This document shows, in pieces, positions 17,408-26,186 of a stretch of 29,175 nt of DNA. The notes under the pieces are model-generated. The model worked only from the letters and a program-made list of their open reading frames with translations. It was not told the DNA's origin and did not search any database. Positions within the stretch are counted from its first letter, which is position 1, and each line of letters begins with the position of its first letter. Origin of the DNA: Cymbomonas tetramitiformis (lineage: Eukaryota > Chlorophyta > Pyramimonadophyceae > Pyramimonadales > Pyramimonadaceae); NCBI GenBank assembly GCA_001247695.2, contig LGRX02015626.1, positions 1 to 29,175 on the forward strand, given 5' to 3'. Both the position numbers and the translations under genes were made by a program.

Positions 17408-17662
17408 ATGACACCTGTCATCGAGAGTTCGTATGTCGAACTCGAAGATGGCAAAGCAAGATACGATCTTGAAGTAACAAACAAGAAATCATCTTCGCTT
17501 CAAGCATGTGCGGAACAAGCATGCGCAGTATTATGGGGCGAACGTATTATTCGTTCTGACGATACTGGTCGTTCAACCAATGTCTCGGGTTCACAACCCA
17601 ATGGCGGTACCATCTATGCGATGGGAGACATTCGGTATTTAGATGAGCTAGCGTTGTGCTAG
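17408..17662 (+). CDS. Hypothetical 84-aa frame
   Basis: An ATG-initiated frame (MTPVIESSYVELEDGKARYD..., ending DIRYLDELALC) is divergent from the transposase. Amino-acid composition is balanced and it stands out in an otherwise non-coding stretch, but no domain is recognised and the length is near chance expectation. It could be part of a DNA-transposon second gene or an exon fragment. Confidence 0.2.
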   Translation: MTPVIESSYVELEDGKARYDLEVTNKKSSSLQACAEQACAVLWGERIIRSDDTGRSTNVSGSQPNGGTIYAMGDIRYLDELALC

Positions 17663-18060
17663 AGGCAGCATCTTCTCACAGAAGTCACTGCACTCATCCC
17701 GCTCATAACTCGCACGTGTGTTACAATCCAATAACACCTCGCTTTCTATTATATTATTGATATATTGAGGGCTCGCATATCAGCCCTAATAGATGGTATT
17801 CTAAACTCGTCGAGGCACGAGAACGAGAACTCAAGTGAGTGCAGCGTCAGATATAGTATATATTGTATTGTTCGCAGGTTGCAGGTTCGCGCATACAGGC
17901 GACAGCGTTCGCAATCATATTGAATATCTGCATAGCGAATAATAATATCTGTACGCTCGAATATCGACAACACACGGATTGTGCGAGGATTTATCATCGC
18001 GAACATATTCGCAGCTGATAGCATTCGCAGAGAAATCGTCTTGACACTATAAACGACAAG
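17663..18060. other. Non-coding stretch
   Basis: No gene, RNA or clear repeat could be recognised. It is rich in CG-containing words such as TTCGCA and TATTCG, like the following repeat copy, and may belong to the same old repeat. Confidence 0.5.
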
Positions 18061-18298
18061 GTGTGCGCACAGTGTACGGATCGTATACATATGATGTCAA
18101 AATTCGCAGGGTTGTCACGGTATGCGAGATGCAGATGCGCGAACGAAAAATGATCGTCAGTACATATGATTTACATCAACTGCGACTGGACGTACGAAAT
18201 TTCGTTTAACAGCGCGATCGCATTCATTCATGCGACAATACACCGGCGACAATGATATACTTTGTGAAATAATTGGCGACATCGATTTTCGCAAATGA
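18061..18298. repeat. Non-coding segment, copy 2, left part
   Basis: It starts GTGTGCGCAC as copy 1 does at 14937 and follows copy 1 through ACACCGGCGACAATGATAT. It is cut at 18298 by the non-autonomous LTR element, whose target duplication AATGA is 18294-18298, and resumes at 22043. In copy 1 the LTR sits directly before GTGTGCGCAC, so this copy shows what an empty site looks like. Confidence 0.6.
18294..18298. repeat. Target-site duplication AATGA, left
   Basis: The five bases before the left LTR match 22038-22042 after the right LTR. Five bases is the usual size for LTR-retrotransposon integrases. Confidence 0.85.
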
Positions 18299-18548
18299 TA
18301 CCGGAATATCCTAGTTCACTAGATATCAGAGGGTCCCGAACTGTGTGGATAAACTCTCATAAGATAAATACACCCTAAGCTAGATATACCCGGAACGGTC
18401 TCGCAACGGTCTCGGAAACTACAGTAGCCTACCTGTGACACGGCGTGTGTCACAGCACGAACCTATAGATCAGTCAGCAGTCCAGTGTTGGTCCTAGGGG
18501 TCTGTCATAGGGGCCTGCCTGTCAGGGCTGCCTATACAGATTCCAGCA
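18299..18548 (-). repeat. 3' LTR of the non-autonomous element (250 nt)
   Basis: It reads TACCGGAATATCC...ATTCCAGCA on the plus strand, with imperfect inverted ends (TACCGGAAT against TGCTGGAAT). It has a 5-nt insertion near 18423 (ACTACAGTAGCC) relative to the other LTR. The adjoining internal bases, read on the minus strand, are GCTGGGGTGGTG, the likely polypurine tract. Confidence 0.9.
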
Positions 18549-18869
18549 CACCACCCCAGCACTGTGGGTGGTGACTGGCTAGGAGAGTCAGAATAGTAAA
18601 CCTCTAGGGCAGAAGCCAGGGTGACAAGTCCTAACTGCTAATCCAACTGCGCAATTCTGATACACAAATTGGAATCCCTCTAACCAACACAAGAGAAAAA
18701 CATACAGGCAATGCAAGTCCTGCTAAACTACTGAAAAGCTCTGTGCCAGTAAGTCAGATTGAAGAATTCAAAGGTGTCAAAGTAAAACCAGATTGAAGAC
18801 CGTGTTGAGGTCAAAGTACATCTCAGTACACCACCAGAAAGTGGTGCACTGCCAGAGCCAGAAGGAGAT
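18549..18869. other. 3' untranslated part of the non-autonomous element
   Basis: No coding frame is seen. It contains small palindromic stretches such as CACCACCCCAGCACTGTGGGTGGTG (18548-18572) and CACCACCAGAAAGTGGTG near 18830-18847, which could fold in the RNA near the polypurine tract. Confidence 0.5.
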
Positions 18870-19400
18870 CTACTCGGGGTCAAAGTTCAGAGGAACACCT
18901 TCACCACATCGATCACCGTAGTAGCCCGCCGTAGCACGGCGGAGCAATACAGGGCGGCCAAAATGTAAGGTGTCGGTCACTGGAAAATCATTCGCCAGAG
19001 AATTTGACGGAGTCGGTGTTGCTGATTCGTCGCTCACGGGAGGCTGCACCGCACCGGGGTGCTGCCAAGTGCTGCCCGACGGTGGGGCCTCGTCATCCGA
19101 AGACGATGCCGGCGACAGCGGAGGACCGTCCTCAAATAACACGGCAGGCGGCGGCGGCCCGGGATGCCATGGCACCGGAGCCACATAGAGGCCCTGCCGC
19201 CTCTGTACCCGCCGGTGGAGACGAGGCGGAATAGCACACGGCACCGTAACAAGCGGTGCCTCCTCTCCCCTGCACAGCACAGGCTGCGGCGCAGCCCGAC
19301 CCGATACCTGCACAGGGTCGATGTCATTGGCCACCGTATAGGTGGCAGCCCCCACTCCCATGACAGAAATCAAGAGAATGAAGGAAAGTAGGAACGGCAT
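18870..19400 (-). CDS. Second frame: small protein with N-terminal signal-like segment
   Basis: An ATG at 19400 begins MPFLLSFILLISVMGVGAAT, a strongly hydrophobic start resembling a signal peptide or membrane anchor. About 155 residues follow, Pro/Ser-rich with an acidic SSSDDEAPPSG patch, ending PLNFDPE before TAG. It overlaps the end of the Gag-like frame by 31 nt in a different frame. Placement after gag recalls env or other accessory genes, but no envelope hallmark is visible. It may be a remnant of a protease-pol fusion frame or an unrelated accessory protein. No domain is recognised. Confidence 0.5.
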   Translation of the reverse strand: MPFLLSFILLISVMGVGAATYTVANDIDPVQVSGRAAPQPVLCRGEEAPLVTVPCAIPPRLHRRVQRRQGLYVAPVPWHPGPPPPAVLFEDGPPLSPASSSDDEAPPSGSTWQHPGAVQPPVSDESATPTPSNSLANDFPVTDTLHFGRPVLLRRATAGYYGDRCGEGVPLNFDPE

Positions 19401-21640
19401 CCCCCACAAGCCCGCGTGGGCGGGGAAGCCCCACGGAGGCTTTCCACAGCCGTGGCTGCGGGGAGCACCGTCATGCCAATCCCCCAGAGCACCACCAGAG
19501 TGAGGTGCTCGGGCTGGGGGGCTGCGGGCGTCGACGAGTGATTTGCCGAGATTGTCGAAGCCCGCGGCTTCACCACGAAGCTGCCGTCGGCGAGGTCCTC
19601 GTAATCGTCCGTGTCGTAACCCGTGAGATCAACCTGTCCGATGGCGGCGTGGTTCACGGTCTGAACGAACCCAGCGAACTCACCGTCCGCGTCCGCTGTG
19701 GTGGTCACCCGCGCCGATTGAAGTGGCGCGGGCTTCACATCTTCCCCCTGCGAGACAGGCATAGCAGGGGCCGGCACGGCGGATGCCGATGCCGCCGCAC
19801 CACCTGCCGGAACCTGCTCCTCCGGTGTGGCCACCGCTGCGGCGGGCCCGCACACCAGAGCCGAAGCCTCCTGCCCGATGCCGGCAGGAGGCGGGAAAGA
19901 CGCGTGGGTGTAATGTACCTGCGGGTTGGCCGCGGAGTGAACCTCCGCGGCAAGATCGTCGAGCCGGCGGAGAATGTCATCTCCCTCGGAAGCCGGCTCC
20001 TGCTCCACGGTGAAGCCGTAGGCGGACACGTCGATGCCGCCCACCGCTCCCGCACAAAGCACCGCGGGCGGCCCGTACGCGGCTGCCGCACGTGCGAAGG
20101 ACTCCACCCCGTCATCCGCTGCCTGCTGGAACAACGCACACATGGCGAGTGCGTGCACCCCCTCTGCGTCCTCCTCGTCGATGGGAACGCAAAATGCCGC
20201 GGCAGAGGTGGGCGGGTGTTGGCGCCCGCCCAACGGGCAGTCGCGGTAAAAGTGATACGCCTCACCTTTTCCTGCCTTCTTGCACCTACCGCAGAACGGC
20301 TTCGCCCGTTGATCGTCGCGGTCGAACCCCACGGGCGGGGCTTTGTGGGTCCCCACACGGAATCCTCGCGGCTGCTGCCCCCGCTGCTGCTGCTGCCGCT
20401 GCTGCCCCCGCTCCCGCTGTTGACGCACAACCGGAGCGGCCTCACCGTGTTGCCGCTGCACGAGCTCCTTGAGCTCCGCGATCTTTTGAAGAAGGGCGTC
20501 GTACTCGCTGCTGGAAAGGTGCGCGGAGATGCCGTCCGCGCCAGAAGCCGCCTTCCCCCCGCCCGTCTGTGCCCAAGCCTGGTAAATTTCAACAACCATG
20601 GAGCGGAGCGAAACCAGTGACACCTGAGTCAAGTCAGCGGCCATGGGATAGCGGACCTTCACCGCAGCGTAGAACACGGGGTCGAGTCGGGTGTAGAGGG
20701 ATAACTTCCTCGTGGCCTCGGTCGGTGTCCAGTCGGAAGCCCGGTTATCCCGCACCAAACGTTGCTCTTTAGCCAAGATCGGCTGCGGGTCAACGTTTGC
20801 GGGATAACGCAACGCGGCGTGCTCCTCCTGCTGCGACTCTCGTAGCGCCACCGGAACACAACCCTTGATGATGTCGACAAGGGCTCGCCGTCCATCTCGG
20901 TCAGTCGAAGAATCGGTACCAGTCAGCCAGACGAACGCGTTGCTGTGCTTCTCAATCACCAGGGCAAGAACGTCGTAGAGAAGCCCATTCACCCTGTTGA
21001 CCACGGGTGCCAGAGGGTCGTCGAGGTCAAAGGCACGTAGCTCCAGACCAGCCGACTGAAACTCCGTACGCAGCTGCACCACCAGGTCGGACAGAAGGCC
21101 AGCGTCGTCCGTACCGCGAAAATGATGTTTCTTGTCGCCAAGAATATCCTCACGGATACTCTTGGCCCAAGCTCGATGCAGTCGCGTCTTGTAGATCTCG
21201 TCGACGAGCTTGGACTGCTCCTGCAGGTAACGTCTGACGGCCACGTCCTCGTCTACGTTCGATGCAGGGTTGGGGGTAGGAACAGAAGGCGTAGCCGCCG
21301 TTGGTGTGTTCCGTACCCCGTCGATCAACCTCAGAGAGGCGTCGATGTCGCTGTCCCTCGTGAGGGACTTCTTGGATCTCGTAGTAATTCCCATCTCTAG
21401 AAAAGCCTGAGGGGAGGCGGCACGCTGCAGCACGTTTGGGTAGGGTCGCGGAGAAAATGCGACGTCACAGATACGGAACGAGCGGTCGAGCCATGCGAGC
21501 GAGGGGCAAAGGAAGATGTCGTCGAAGTCAAAGGTGCCAAGGTCACCAGCCCAAAACACGGTAGCAGGCGGGATCAGAGCGTGCAGGAAACCGTGAATGG
21601 ACATTGCGACGACGAAACCCGATCCAAGCCGGTACCCCAT
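19370..21640 (-). CDS. gag: Gag-like protein of the non-autonomous element (756 aa)
   Basis: The frame is intact from ATG 21640 to the stop at 19370; an internal ATG at 21394 (MGITTRSKKSLTRDSD) gives a more typical Gag start, since TRSK-type starts are common. The middle region (about residues 130-390) is helical and capsid-like. A Gln/Arg tract (QQRERGQQRQQQQRGQQPRG) precedes a CysHis motif, CGRCKKAGKGEAYHFYRDC, near 20240-20300. Its spacing, CX2CX9HX4C, is wider than the standard knuckle. The C-terminal third is Ala/Pro/Asp-rich and ends with a hydrophobic stretch, LTLVVLWGIGMTVLP. It should package element RNA. Confidence 0.75.
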   Translation of the reverse strand: MGYRLGSGFVVAMSIHGFLHALIPPATVFWAGDLGTFDFDDIFLCPSLAWLDRSFRICDVAFSPRPYPNVLQRAASPQAFLEMGITTRSKKSLTRDSDIDASLRLIDGVRNTPTAATPSVPTPNPASNVDEDVAVRRYLQEQSKLVDEIYKTRLHRAWAKSIREDILGDKKHHFRGTDDAGLLSDLVVQLRTEFQSAGLELRAFDLDDPLAPVVNRVNGLLYDVLALVIEKHSNAFVWLTGTDSSTDRDGRRALVDIIKGCVPVALRESQQEEHAALRYPANVDPQPILAKEQRLVRDNRASDWTPTEATRKLSLYTRLDPVFYAAVKVRYPMAADLTQVSLVSLRSMVVEIYQAWAQTGGGKAASGADGISAHLSSSEYDALLQKIAELKELVQRQHGEAAPVVRQQRERGQQRQQQQRGQQPRGFRVGTHKAPPVGFDRDDQRAKPFCGRCKKAGKGEAYHFYRDCPLGGRQHPPTSAAAFCVPIDEEDAEGVHALAMCALFQQAADDGVESFARAAAAYGPPAVLCAGAVGGIDVSAYGFTVEQEPASEGDDILRRLDDLAAEVHSAANPQVHYTHASFPPPAGIGQEASALVCGPAAAVATPEEQVPAGGAAASASAVPAPAMPVSQGEDVKPAPLQSARVTTTADADGEFAGFVQTVNHAAIGQVDLTGYDTDDYEDLADGSFVVKPRASTISANHSSTPAAPQPEHLTLVVLWGIGMTVLPAATAVESLRGASPPTRACGGCRSYFPSFS

Positions 21641-21792
21641 AGCTGCGGCTCAAAGTCGCTCACCGCAAGCTGCTCATCTCATGACTTTCGCTGATACCCA
21701 AACGCGCAAACGCGCACCACCCCTCCGAGCGGCCGTTTAGCCAATCATGGCCAAACTAGCAAGTGGAATAAAGCGTGGATGGGGCCACGACC
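21641..21792 (-). other. Leader and candidate PBS of the non-autonomous element
   Basis: On the minus strand the 5' LTR ends ATTCCGGTA at 21793 and is followed by GGTCG, then TGGCCCCATCCACGC. The TGG start fits a tRNA 3' CCA, but I could not assign the tRNA. The rest of the 152-nt leader is non-coding. Confidence 0.45.
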
Positions 21793-22037
21793 TACCGGAA
21801 TATCCTAGTTCACTAGATATCAGAGGGTCCCGAACTGTGTGGATAAACTCTCATAAGATAAATAAACCCTAAGCTAGATATACCCGGAACGGTCTCGCAA
21901 CGGTCTCGGAAACTAGCCTACCTGTGACACGGCGTGTGTCACAGCACGAACCTATAGATCAGTCAGCAGTCCAGTGTTGGTCCTAGGGGTCTGTCATAGG
22001 GGCCTGCCTGTCAGGGCTGCCTATACAGATTCCAGCA
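21793..22037 (-). repeat. 5' LTR of the non-autonomous element (245 nt)
   Basis: It is the same sequence as 18299-18548 except for one substitution (ATAAACCC here, ATACACCC there) and a 5-nt gap. It contains a perfect palindrome, GTGACACGGCGTGTCAC-like (TGTGACACGGCGTGTGTCACA), near 21922-21942. Confidence 0.9.
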
Positions 22038-22640
22038 AATGATCCGCTAGAACCGTCCATAATAATCCGCTCGTACGATGATTTTTAGCTCGTCAGCGCG
22101 ATGTGCACCTGTCATGATTTCATCGGATGCAATAAACGCACGATTTTAGGGCGCATGATACCTGATGCATCTACATGCAGCGAGATATACACATGTCTAC
22201 AATGTCCGCCGTCCGTACATACGCCATGTTACGCACGTCAATATCCTCTGCACAACATTTGTATACTCGCAGGGATATTTTGGATGGACGCCTGATGGAC
22301 ACATGATCACTATAATGCAGCATTTCACACTATGTCTTGATGACTGCAGAGATATTTCAAACCGTCAGCATTTGTATACTTATTACAATATAGTGTGCAA
22401 GATATGTGTATACCGAGGTTGCAATGATTGCAACCCACACATACATGCAGCATCCACCAACATACAACACATGAGTATATGCAGCATTACACGATGTATA
22501 CATTCTATACTGAGTGACTGCAATATTGTAAGTTGTGCATGCATCACCAAAACAGCTTGATCACGATATCAGCTGTAGTATATATACCAGTTTGATCACG
22601 TTAGCAACTGGAACATTAGCATCATCCTGCAATACTGAAC
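22038..22640. repeat. Target duplication and copy 2, right part
   Basis: It opens with AATGA (22038-22042), then resumes similarity to copy 1 (ATCCGC, CGATGATTTTTAGCTCGTCA, ATTTCATCGGATGCA, GGGCGCATGAT, CTTGATCACGATA). No coding sense is seen. CTTGATCACG(A/T)TA(G/T)CA occurs twice near 22556 and 22592. Confidence 0.6.
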
Positions 22641-23032
22641 ATTATACAAGCACATTGCAGTGCATGCTAGATTATATTAGAACTCATGTTAGCATAAGGT
22701 GCCTGAAAGTAGTCTTAACATCATAATTAGCTCGTTATGTCCCGGTGGAGCCGAGATGCTCTTCGGATCACATACCGTTCTAACAGACTATTGGGAATAA
22801 ATGAATCTCGATCGTCGTCTAAAAACCTTCATTTTGACACAATTTTCGTCGTCTAAAAGTTATTGCCACGTCATCTGAAATGTGCCACGTAAGCGACACG
22901 TAAGTCGTCCCGCAAATTTTATTACAAAATATTACTCGAATTATTTATTTGTGCATGATGCTTTCGTACTCGGCGAGTCCCGGTAGATTTTTTTGTTGCA
23001 TTTTTGTTCATATGCGTGCATATCATGTACAA
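22641..23032. other. Non-coding stretch
   Basis: No gene is recognised. CGTCGTCTAAAA occurs twice (about 22814 and 22848), and GCCACGT words cluster at 22867-22900. AT-rich tail sequence leads into duplicated module Q, copy 1. Confidence 0.5.
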
Positions 23033-23231
23033 GTATGCAAATATGGGCACATCCATGTGCAATTTAGGCCAGCATGCACGGTACACGTTTATGAATGTGC
23101 GTATATAGGTGCTTCAATTCCCGTAAAATAAGTTGCAACTGAGATGGGTACTAGAATATGATACACAAATCTATATCATCATACAAATTTATTCAAAATA
23201 CACCAAATATTTGTCTATGATGTCTTCTAGG
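23033..23231. repeat. Duplicated module Q, copy 1
   Basis: It matches 24393-24588 at roughly 85-90% (starts GTATGCAAAT.TGGGCAC, shares AAGTTGCAACTGAGATGGGT). It lies downstream (3') of the F-box gene on the minus strand, so it is probably 3' UTR or terminator DNA duplicated with the gene unit. Confidence 0.8.
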
Positions 23232-23307
23232 CAAGAGATTTCGATCGTTTCACAGTGCTAAGGCTACTATATTGCTGATACCATGTTTCTCCTTGGGGTG
23301 TCCCCGA

Positions 23308-24208
23308 TCATAAATCGTTAGCTATGATCCATCCCCCGAGCCCATCCGTTGTACTGTCGAGTTCATCTTGTTGAAGTGTTCTTCTCGTAAAGGTCATGCA
23401 TTGGCTTACTTTGGCAAATAGACTTTCTTCACGGGGAACCGGGTTGAAATAGGAGCGACCAGAGCGCAAATATTTATCAACAATGAGTATCACGCGTGCA
23501 GCAAGCCGGCATGTCTTGTAGACATCGGGGAAACGATTCAAAATTCCATCGGTTGCCGGCGCGTTTGATAAGCTGTCGATGGCCCACACCCCAGCGTTTG
23601 ACAGGTCATCGTAACGGAGCAACACACTGATATTTACCAACGGAACATTGGGCACATGGAGCATGGAAACGAATGGGGAGCAAGTATCATCGCCACATCG
23701 AATCTGCAATTCCAAGATGGGAAGTGAGGACGATTCTGATCTTTCAGTCGAATTGAATCGCACATGTAGAACATGTTCGTGGGGGGACTCGGGCAGTGGG
23801 GTTAAAAGGATGGTGTCCAGCGCGAACATTTTGAGGTGGTCCGCGATTAATTTCGGAGACATGCACATTCCGCGAGGTGCCACCATTTCAGGATACTTTT
23901 GATGATAAATGCTCTGTAGGCGTAGCAGGGAGACATCGGCTCGGTGAATTAAAAGACGAAGGTTGGCGTCCTCCATAAAAAAAAATGTAGGCGGTAAGAA
24001 GAGAGCGGGTGATAGCGTTGCCGCAAGGGACTAGCCCAACACTTAGCGCGGGTTGCGCACGCTTGATTATTGTATCATTGAACTGTACGCAGACACATCT
24101 TATTCGGCAGAGATTCCCGAGATACATACATAACGGTTCATTGGAATGATCGATTTTGTAAGGAATGTCCTGAAAGATTTTTAACAAGACGTTGTTCGGA
24201 AGATGCAT
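23308..24208 (-). pseudogene. F-box protein gene with frame break at a 9-T run
   Basis: The frame from ATG 24208 begins MHLPNNVLLKIFQDI and continues CRIRCVCVQFNDTIIKRA, a typical N-terminal F-box, which links substrates to SCF ubiquitin ligases through Skp1. It reaches AITRSLLTAYIFF at a run of nine T (minus strand, about 23977-23985). After it, a second frame (MEDANLRLLIHRADVSLL...) continues to TGA at 23308. Removing one T would join the two, so this is either a homopolymer error in the assembly or a true break. The ~215-residue C-terminal half has an irregular Leu pattern like fungal F-box proteins and no recognised recruitment domain. Confidence 0.6.
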
Positions 24209-24226
24209 TATTTAGGGTTTTATGTA

Positions 24227-24389
24227 TGAAGGTGCGTATGTCAGAAGAAACAAGGGGAAATGAATCTTCAAGGGTCGGGCAAGAGCTTTTGTACCTGGTC
24301 GTGAAGGCCGCAGGTCGTGCAAGAGTAGTGTACTTTTGTCCAATCAGATTCGTATATCTCGCACATGCGGGATCACTTAGTCGCCGATT
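24227..24389. repeat. Duplicated module P, copy 1 (upstream of F-box gene)
   Basis: It matches 25175-25340 with a few substitutions and small indels. It sits immediately upstream of the F-box ATG on the minus strand, so it probably contains its promoter or 5' UTR. It abuts module Q copy 2 at 24393, marking the tandem-duplication junction. Confidence 0.8.
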
Positions 24390-24392
24390 CCC

Positions 24393-24588
24393 GTATGCAA
24401 ATGTGGGCACATCCATGTGCAATTTAGGTCAGCATGCACGGTACACGTTTATGGATGTGCATATTCGGATGCTTAAATTCCCAGAAAACAAGTTGCAACT
24501 GAGATGGGTACTAGCATATGATACACAAATCTATATCATCATACAAATTTAATCTATATACACCAAATAATTGTCGAGGATGTCTAGG
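24393..24588. repeat. Duplicated module Q, copy 2
   Basis: Second copy of 23033-23231, located 3' of the 124-aa gene at 24703-25077. Indels between the copies rule out a conserved coding frame. Confidence 0.8.
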
Positions 24589-24702
24589 AGCACATAAATA
24601 AGGGTAAGTGTTGGTGTAGCTAGCAGAATAATACATCAGTGTAAGTATCTAATGTGAACTTGCAAATATAAAATAAAGACTGTACACAAGCGTATATGTT
24701 TC

Positions 24703-25077
24703 CTAACGGCAGTTGCACCACTTTCCATCATCATCATTCTCGGGAGAGGCACCGGAGATCAACTCAGGAATATAGTCCGTGGGAACCGGCATTGTCACTG
24801 GGGTTCTTATGTCAGCGACGCCTTGCTCGTCGGAGTATACATGCTCATCCAACAGTTGAAAATACCATGTTTCCCGCGTTTTGCGGATAAACCTCCACTT
24901 CGCGTAAGCGGGGTCATGTCTAGTCATGTCATATCTAGGATGCAGCGCAGGATCGACGAACAGTTCCTCGCGAATTAGAAACAAATTCCAGGATTGGCAC
25001 ACACGACATTTTTCGGATTCTATGTGCAGTCGTTCAAGCTGAACAGGTAAGTCTGCAGGGAAATGAGGTGCATTCAT
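24703..25077 (-). CDS. Hypothetical 124-aa protein flanked by the P/Q modules
   Basis: The frame from ATG 25077 (MNAPHFPADLPVQLERLHIE) to TAG at 24703 has a CRVCQSW CxxC motif near residue 24 and many aromatic and charged residues (YAKWRFIRKTRETWYFQLL). It ends GKWCNCR after an acidic DDD. The Cys pairs could bind zinc. It shows no similarity to the neighbouring F-box protein although both are framed by the same upstream and downstream modules. It could be the last exon of a larger gene; the upstream spacer (25078-25174) has possible splice signals but no clear exon. Confidence 0.5.
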   Translation of the reverse strand: MNAPHFPADLPVQLERLHIESEKCRVCQSWNLFLIREELFVDPALHPRYDMTRHDPAYAKWRFIRKTRETWYFQLLDEHVYSDEQGVADIRTPVTMPVPTDYIPELISGASPENDDDGKWCNCR

Positions 25078-25174
25078 ATTGGAGGTAGCGTGTTATGTAA
25101 TCGCAAGCGCCACACTATAATACCTGCAGATGGCGATGCTTTCAAGGTAAGCAGCAGATGTTTGAAGGTATGGT

Positions 25175-25340
25175 TGAAGGTGCGTATGTTAGAAGAAACA
25201 GGGGGAAATGAATCTTCAAGGGTCGGGCAAGAGCTTTTGTACCTGGTCGTGAGTGGACCGCGGGTCGTGCAAGAGTAGTGTACTTTTGGTCCAATCAAAT
25301 TCGTATATATCGCACATGCGGGATCACTTAGTCGCCGATT
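25175..25340. repeat. Duplicated module P, copy 2
   Basis: Second copy of 24227-24389, upstream of the 124-aa gene. Small indels against copy 1 (GAAGGCCGCAGG against GAGTGGACCGCGGG, TTTTG against TTTTGG) indicate non-coding regulatory or UTR DNA. Confidence 0.8.
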
Positions 25341-25606
25341 TTTTAATCAAAGACAAAAACACAACCGAGGCAGAAAACCCCATACACAGGCACATCAGCA
25401 TATCGGCAAGAAACACAAGCCATTGACGAATGAACATTATACACTTCTACCACATTGTTAACATATGTTTAAGTATACTATTCTTATCGAAAAGTAGTCG
25501 AAAATCTAACCCTCGGGAGGTTGCAATCCTAAGTCTTACTCGAAATCAAAGTGGAATCAAGATAACATTCTGACTCGTAGCCGCCGTGGTTGCGTTGACG
25601 GTAACG

Positions 25607-25861
25607 TTACGGCTGAACCTGTCGGAACTTGAACCGAAAGGCAAGGTCGTTTCGAAACACACATCGAAAATACCCCAACGTGCATTTGTTGCCTTCCGCA
25701 TTCCTGCACATATAACATTCATTGTAGTTCCTCCACAACATTCGAACAGTCATACCATGAGGAAGATAGTCCAAATTCCTCATTCTCATTCTGGGGGCAG
25801 TAGGGCATGTTGCATACATGCCAAGAACATAGGCAACAATACATTCTCGCTTGGATGGCAT
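25607..25861 (-). CDS. Small protein family, member 1 (84 aa)
   Basis: The frame from ATG 25861 begins MPSKRECIVAYVLGMY and ends FRNDLAFRFKFRQVQP at TAA. It is paralogous to the frame at 26187-26426. Shared features in order are MPSKR, LPxGMTxxxLWxNY, GxxCxLxxFxxVFRxxL and KFR. The same pattern (LPPG-T....Y, then F..VFR..F...KFR) occurs at the start of larger transposon-related eukaryotic proteins, where it precedes Cys/His residues. Here the frame stops before those, so it may be a stand-alone small gene or the first exon of a broken one. The open frame extends upstream of the ATG without another ATG. Confidence 0.5.
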   Translation of the reverse strand: MPSKRECIVAYVLGMYATCPTAPRMRMRNLDYLPHGMTVRMLWRNYNECYMCRNAEGNKCTLGYFRCVFRNDLAFRFKFRQVQP

Positions 25862-26017
25862 GGTTGGATGAGGTGGCAGGTGAAGAAAGAAAAGTGCCAA
25901 GCTGAAAAGTGAGTTGTGAGGACAAGGTAGGTGCTTAAATATCTCAGTAGTGTGGCCGTCGTGATTTCAGTTGGCCAATCAAATGACCTCTTTCAGGTGG
26001 GTCGGATCGAAGGCCCG

Positions 26018-26059
26018 CATGTCACAAACATAGCATGTCACAAACATAGCATGTCACAA
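26018..26059. repeat. Tandem 16-bp repeat (CATGTCACAAACATAG)
   Basis: Two exact copies and a partial third lie upstream of small-protein member 1. It is a short satellite in an intergenic position. Confidence 0.9.
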
Positions 26060-26186
26060 CATTGGAAATGTGAAACGTCGATAACAATTTCATTCAAAAT
26101 ATGTTCGAATACAATTATATTTAACGGTGTTCCAACGATAAGTCAATTTGCTCAATGACAAAGCTATATGCTGTCGCTATATAGCA

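Larger units (their letters stand above)
18299..22037 (-). mobile_element. Non-autonomous gag-bearing LTR retrotransposon
   Basis: Near-identical LTRs (18299-18548 and 21793-22037) flank 3.2 kb encoding, on the minus strand, a Gag-like protein and a small signal-peptide-like protein. No protease, RT, RNase H or integrase is seen. The target duplication is AATGA on both sides. LTRs differ by one substitution and one 5-nt indel, so insertion is recent. Mobilisation must depend on another element's enzymes. The LTR ends are unrelated to those of the large Ty3/gypsy element, so that element is not an obvious helper. Confidence 0.9.

Noticed and set aside
24138..24422. Minus-strand frame sharing TTRYKSSCPTLEDSFP with 25074-25298
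   Set aside because: It comes from module P; copies carry frame-breaking indels, so the shared peptide is not maintained as protein.
26018..26059. CRISPR-like short repeat
   Set aside because: Units are directly adjacent without spacers, and the locus is eukaryotic.
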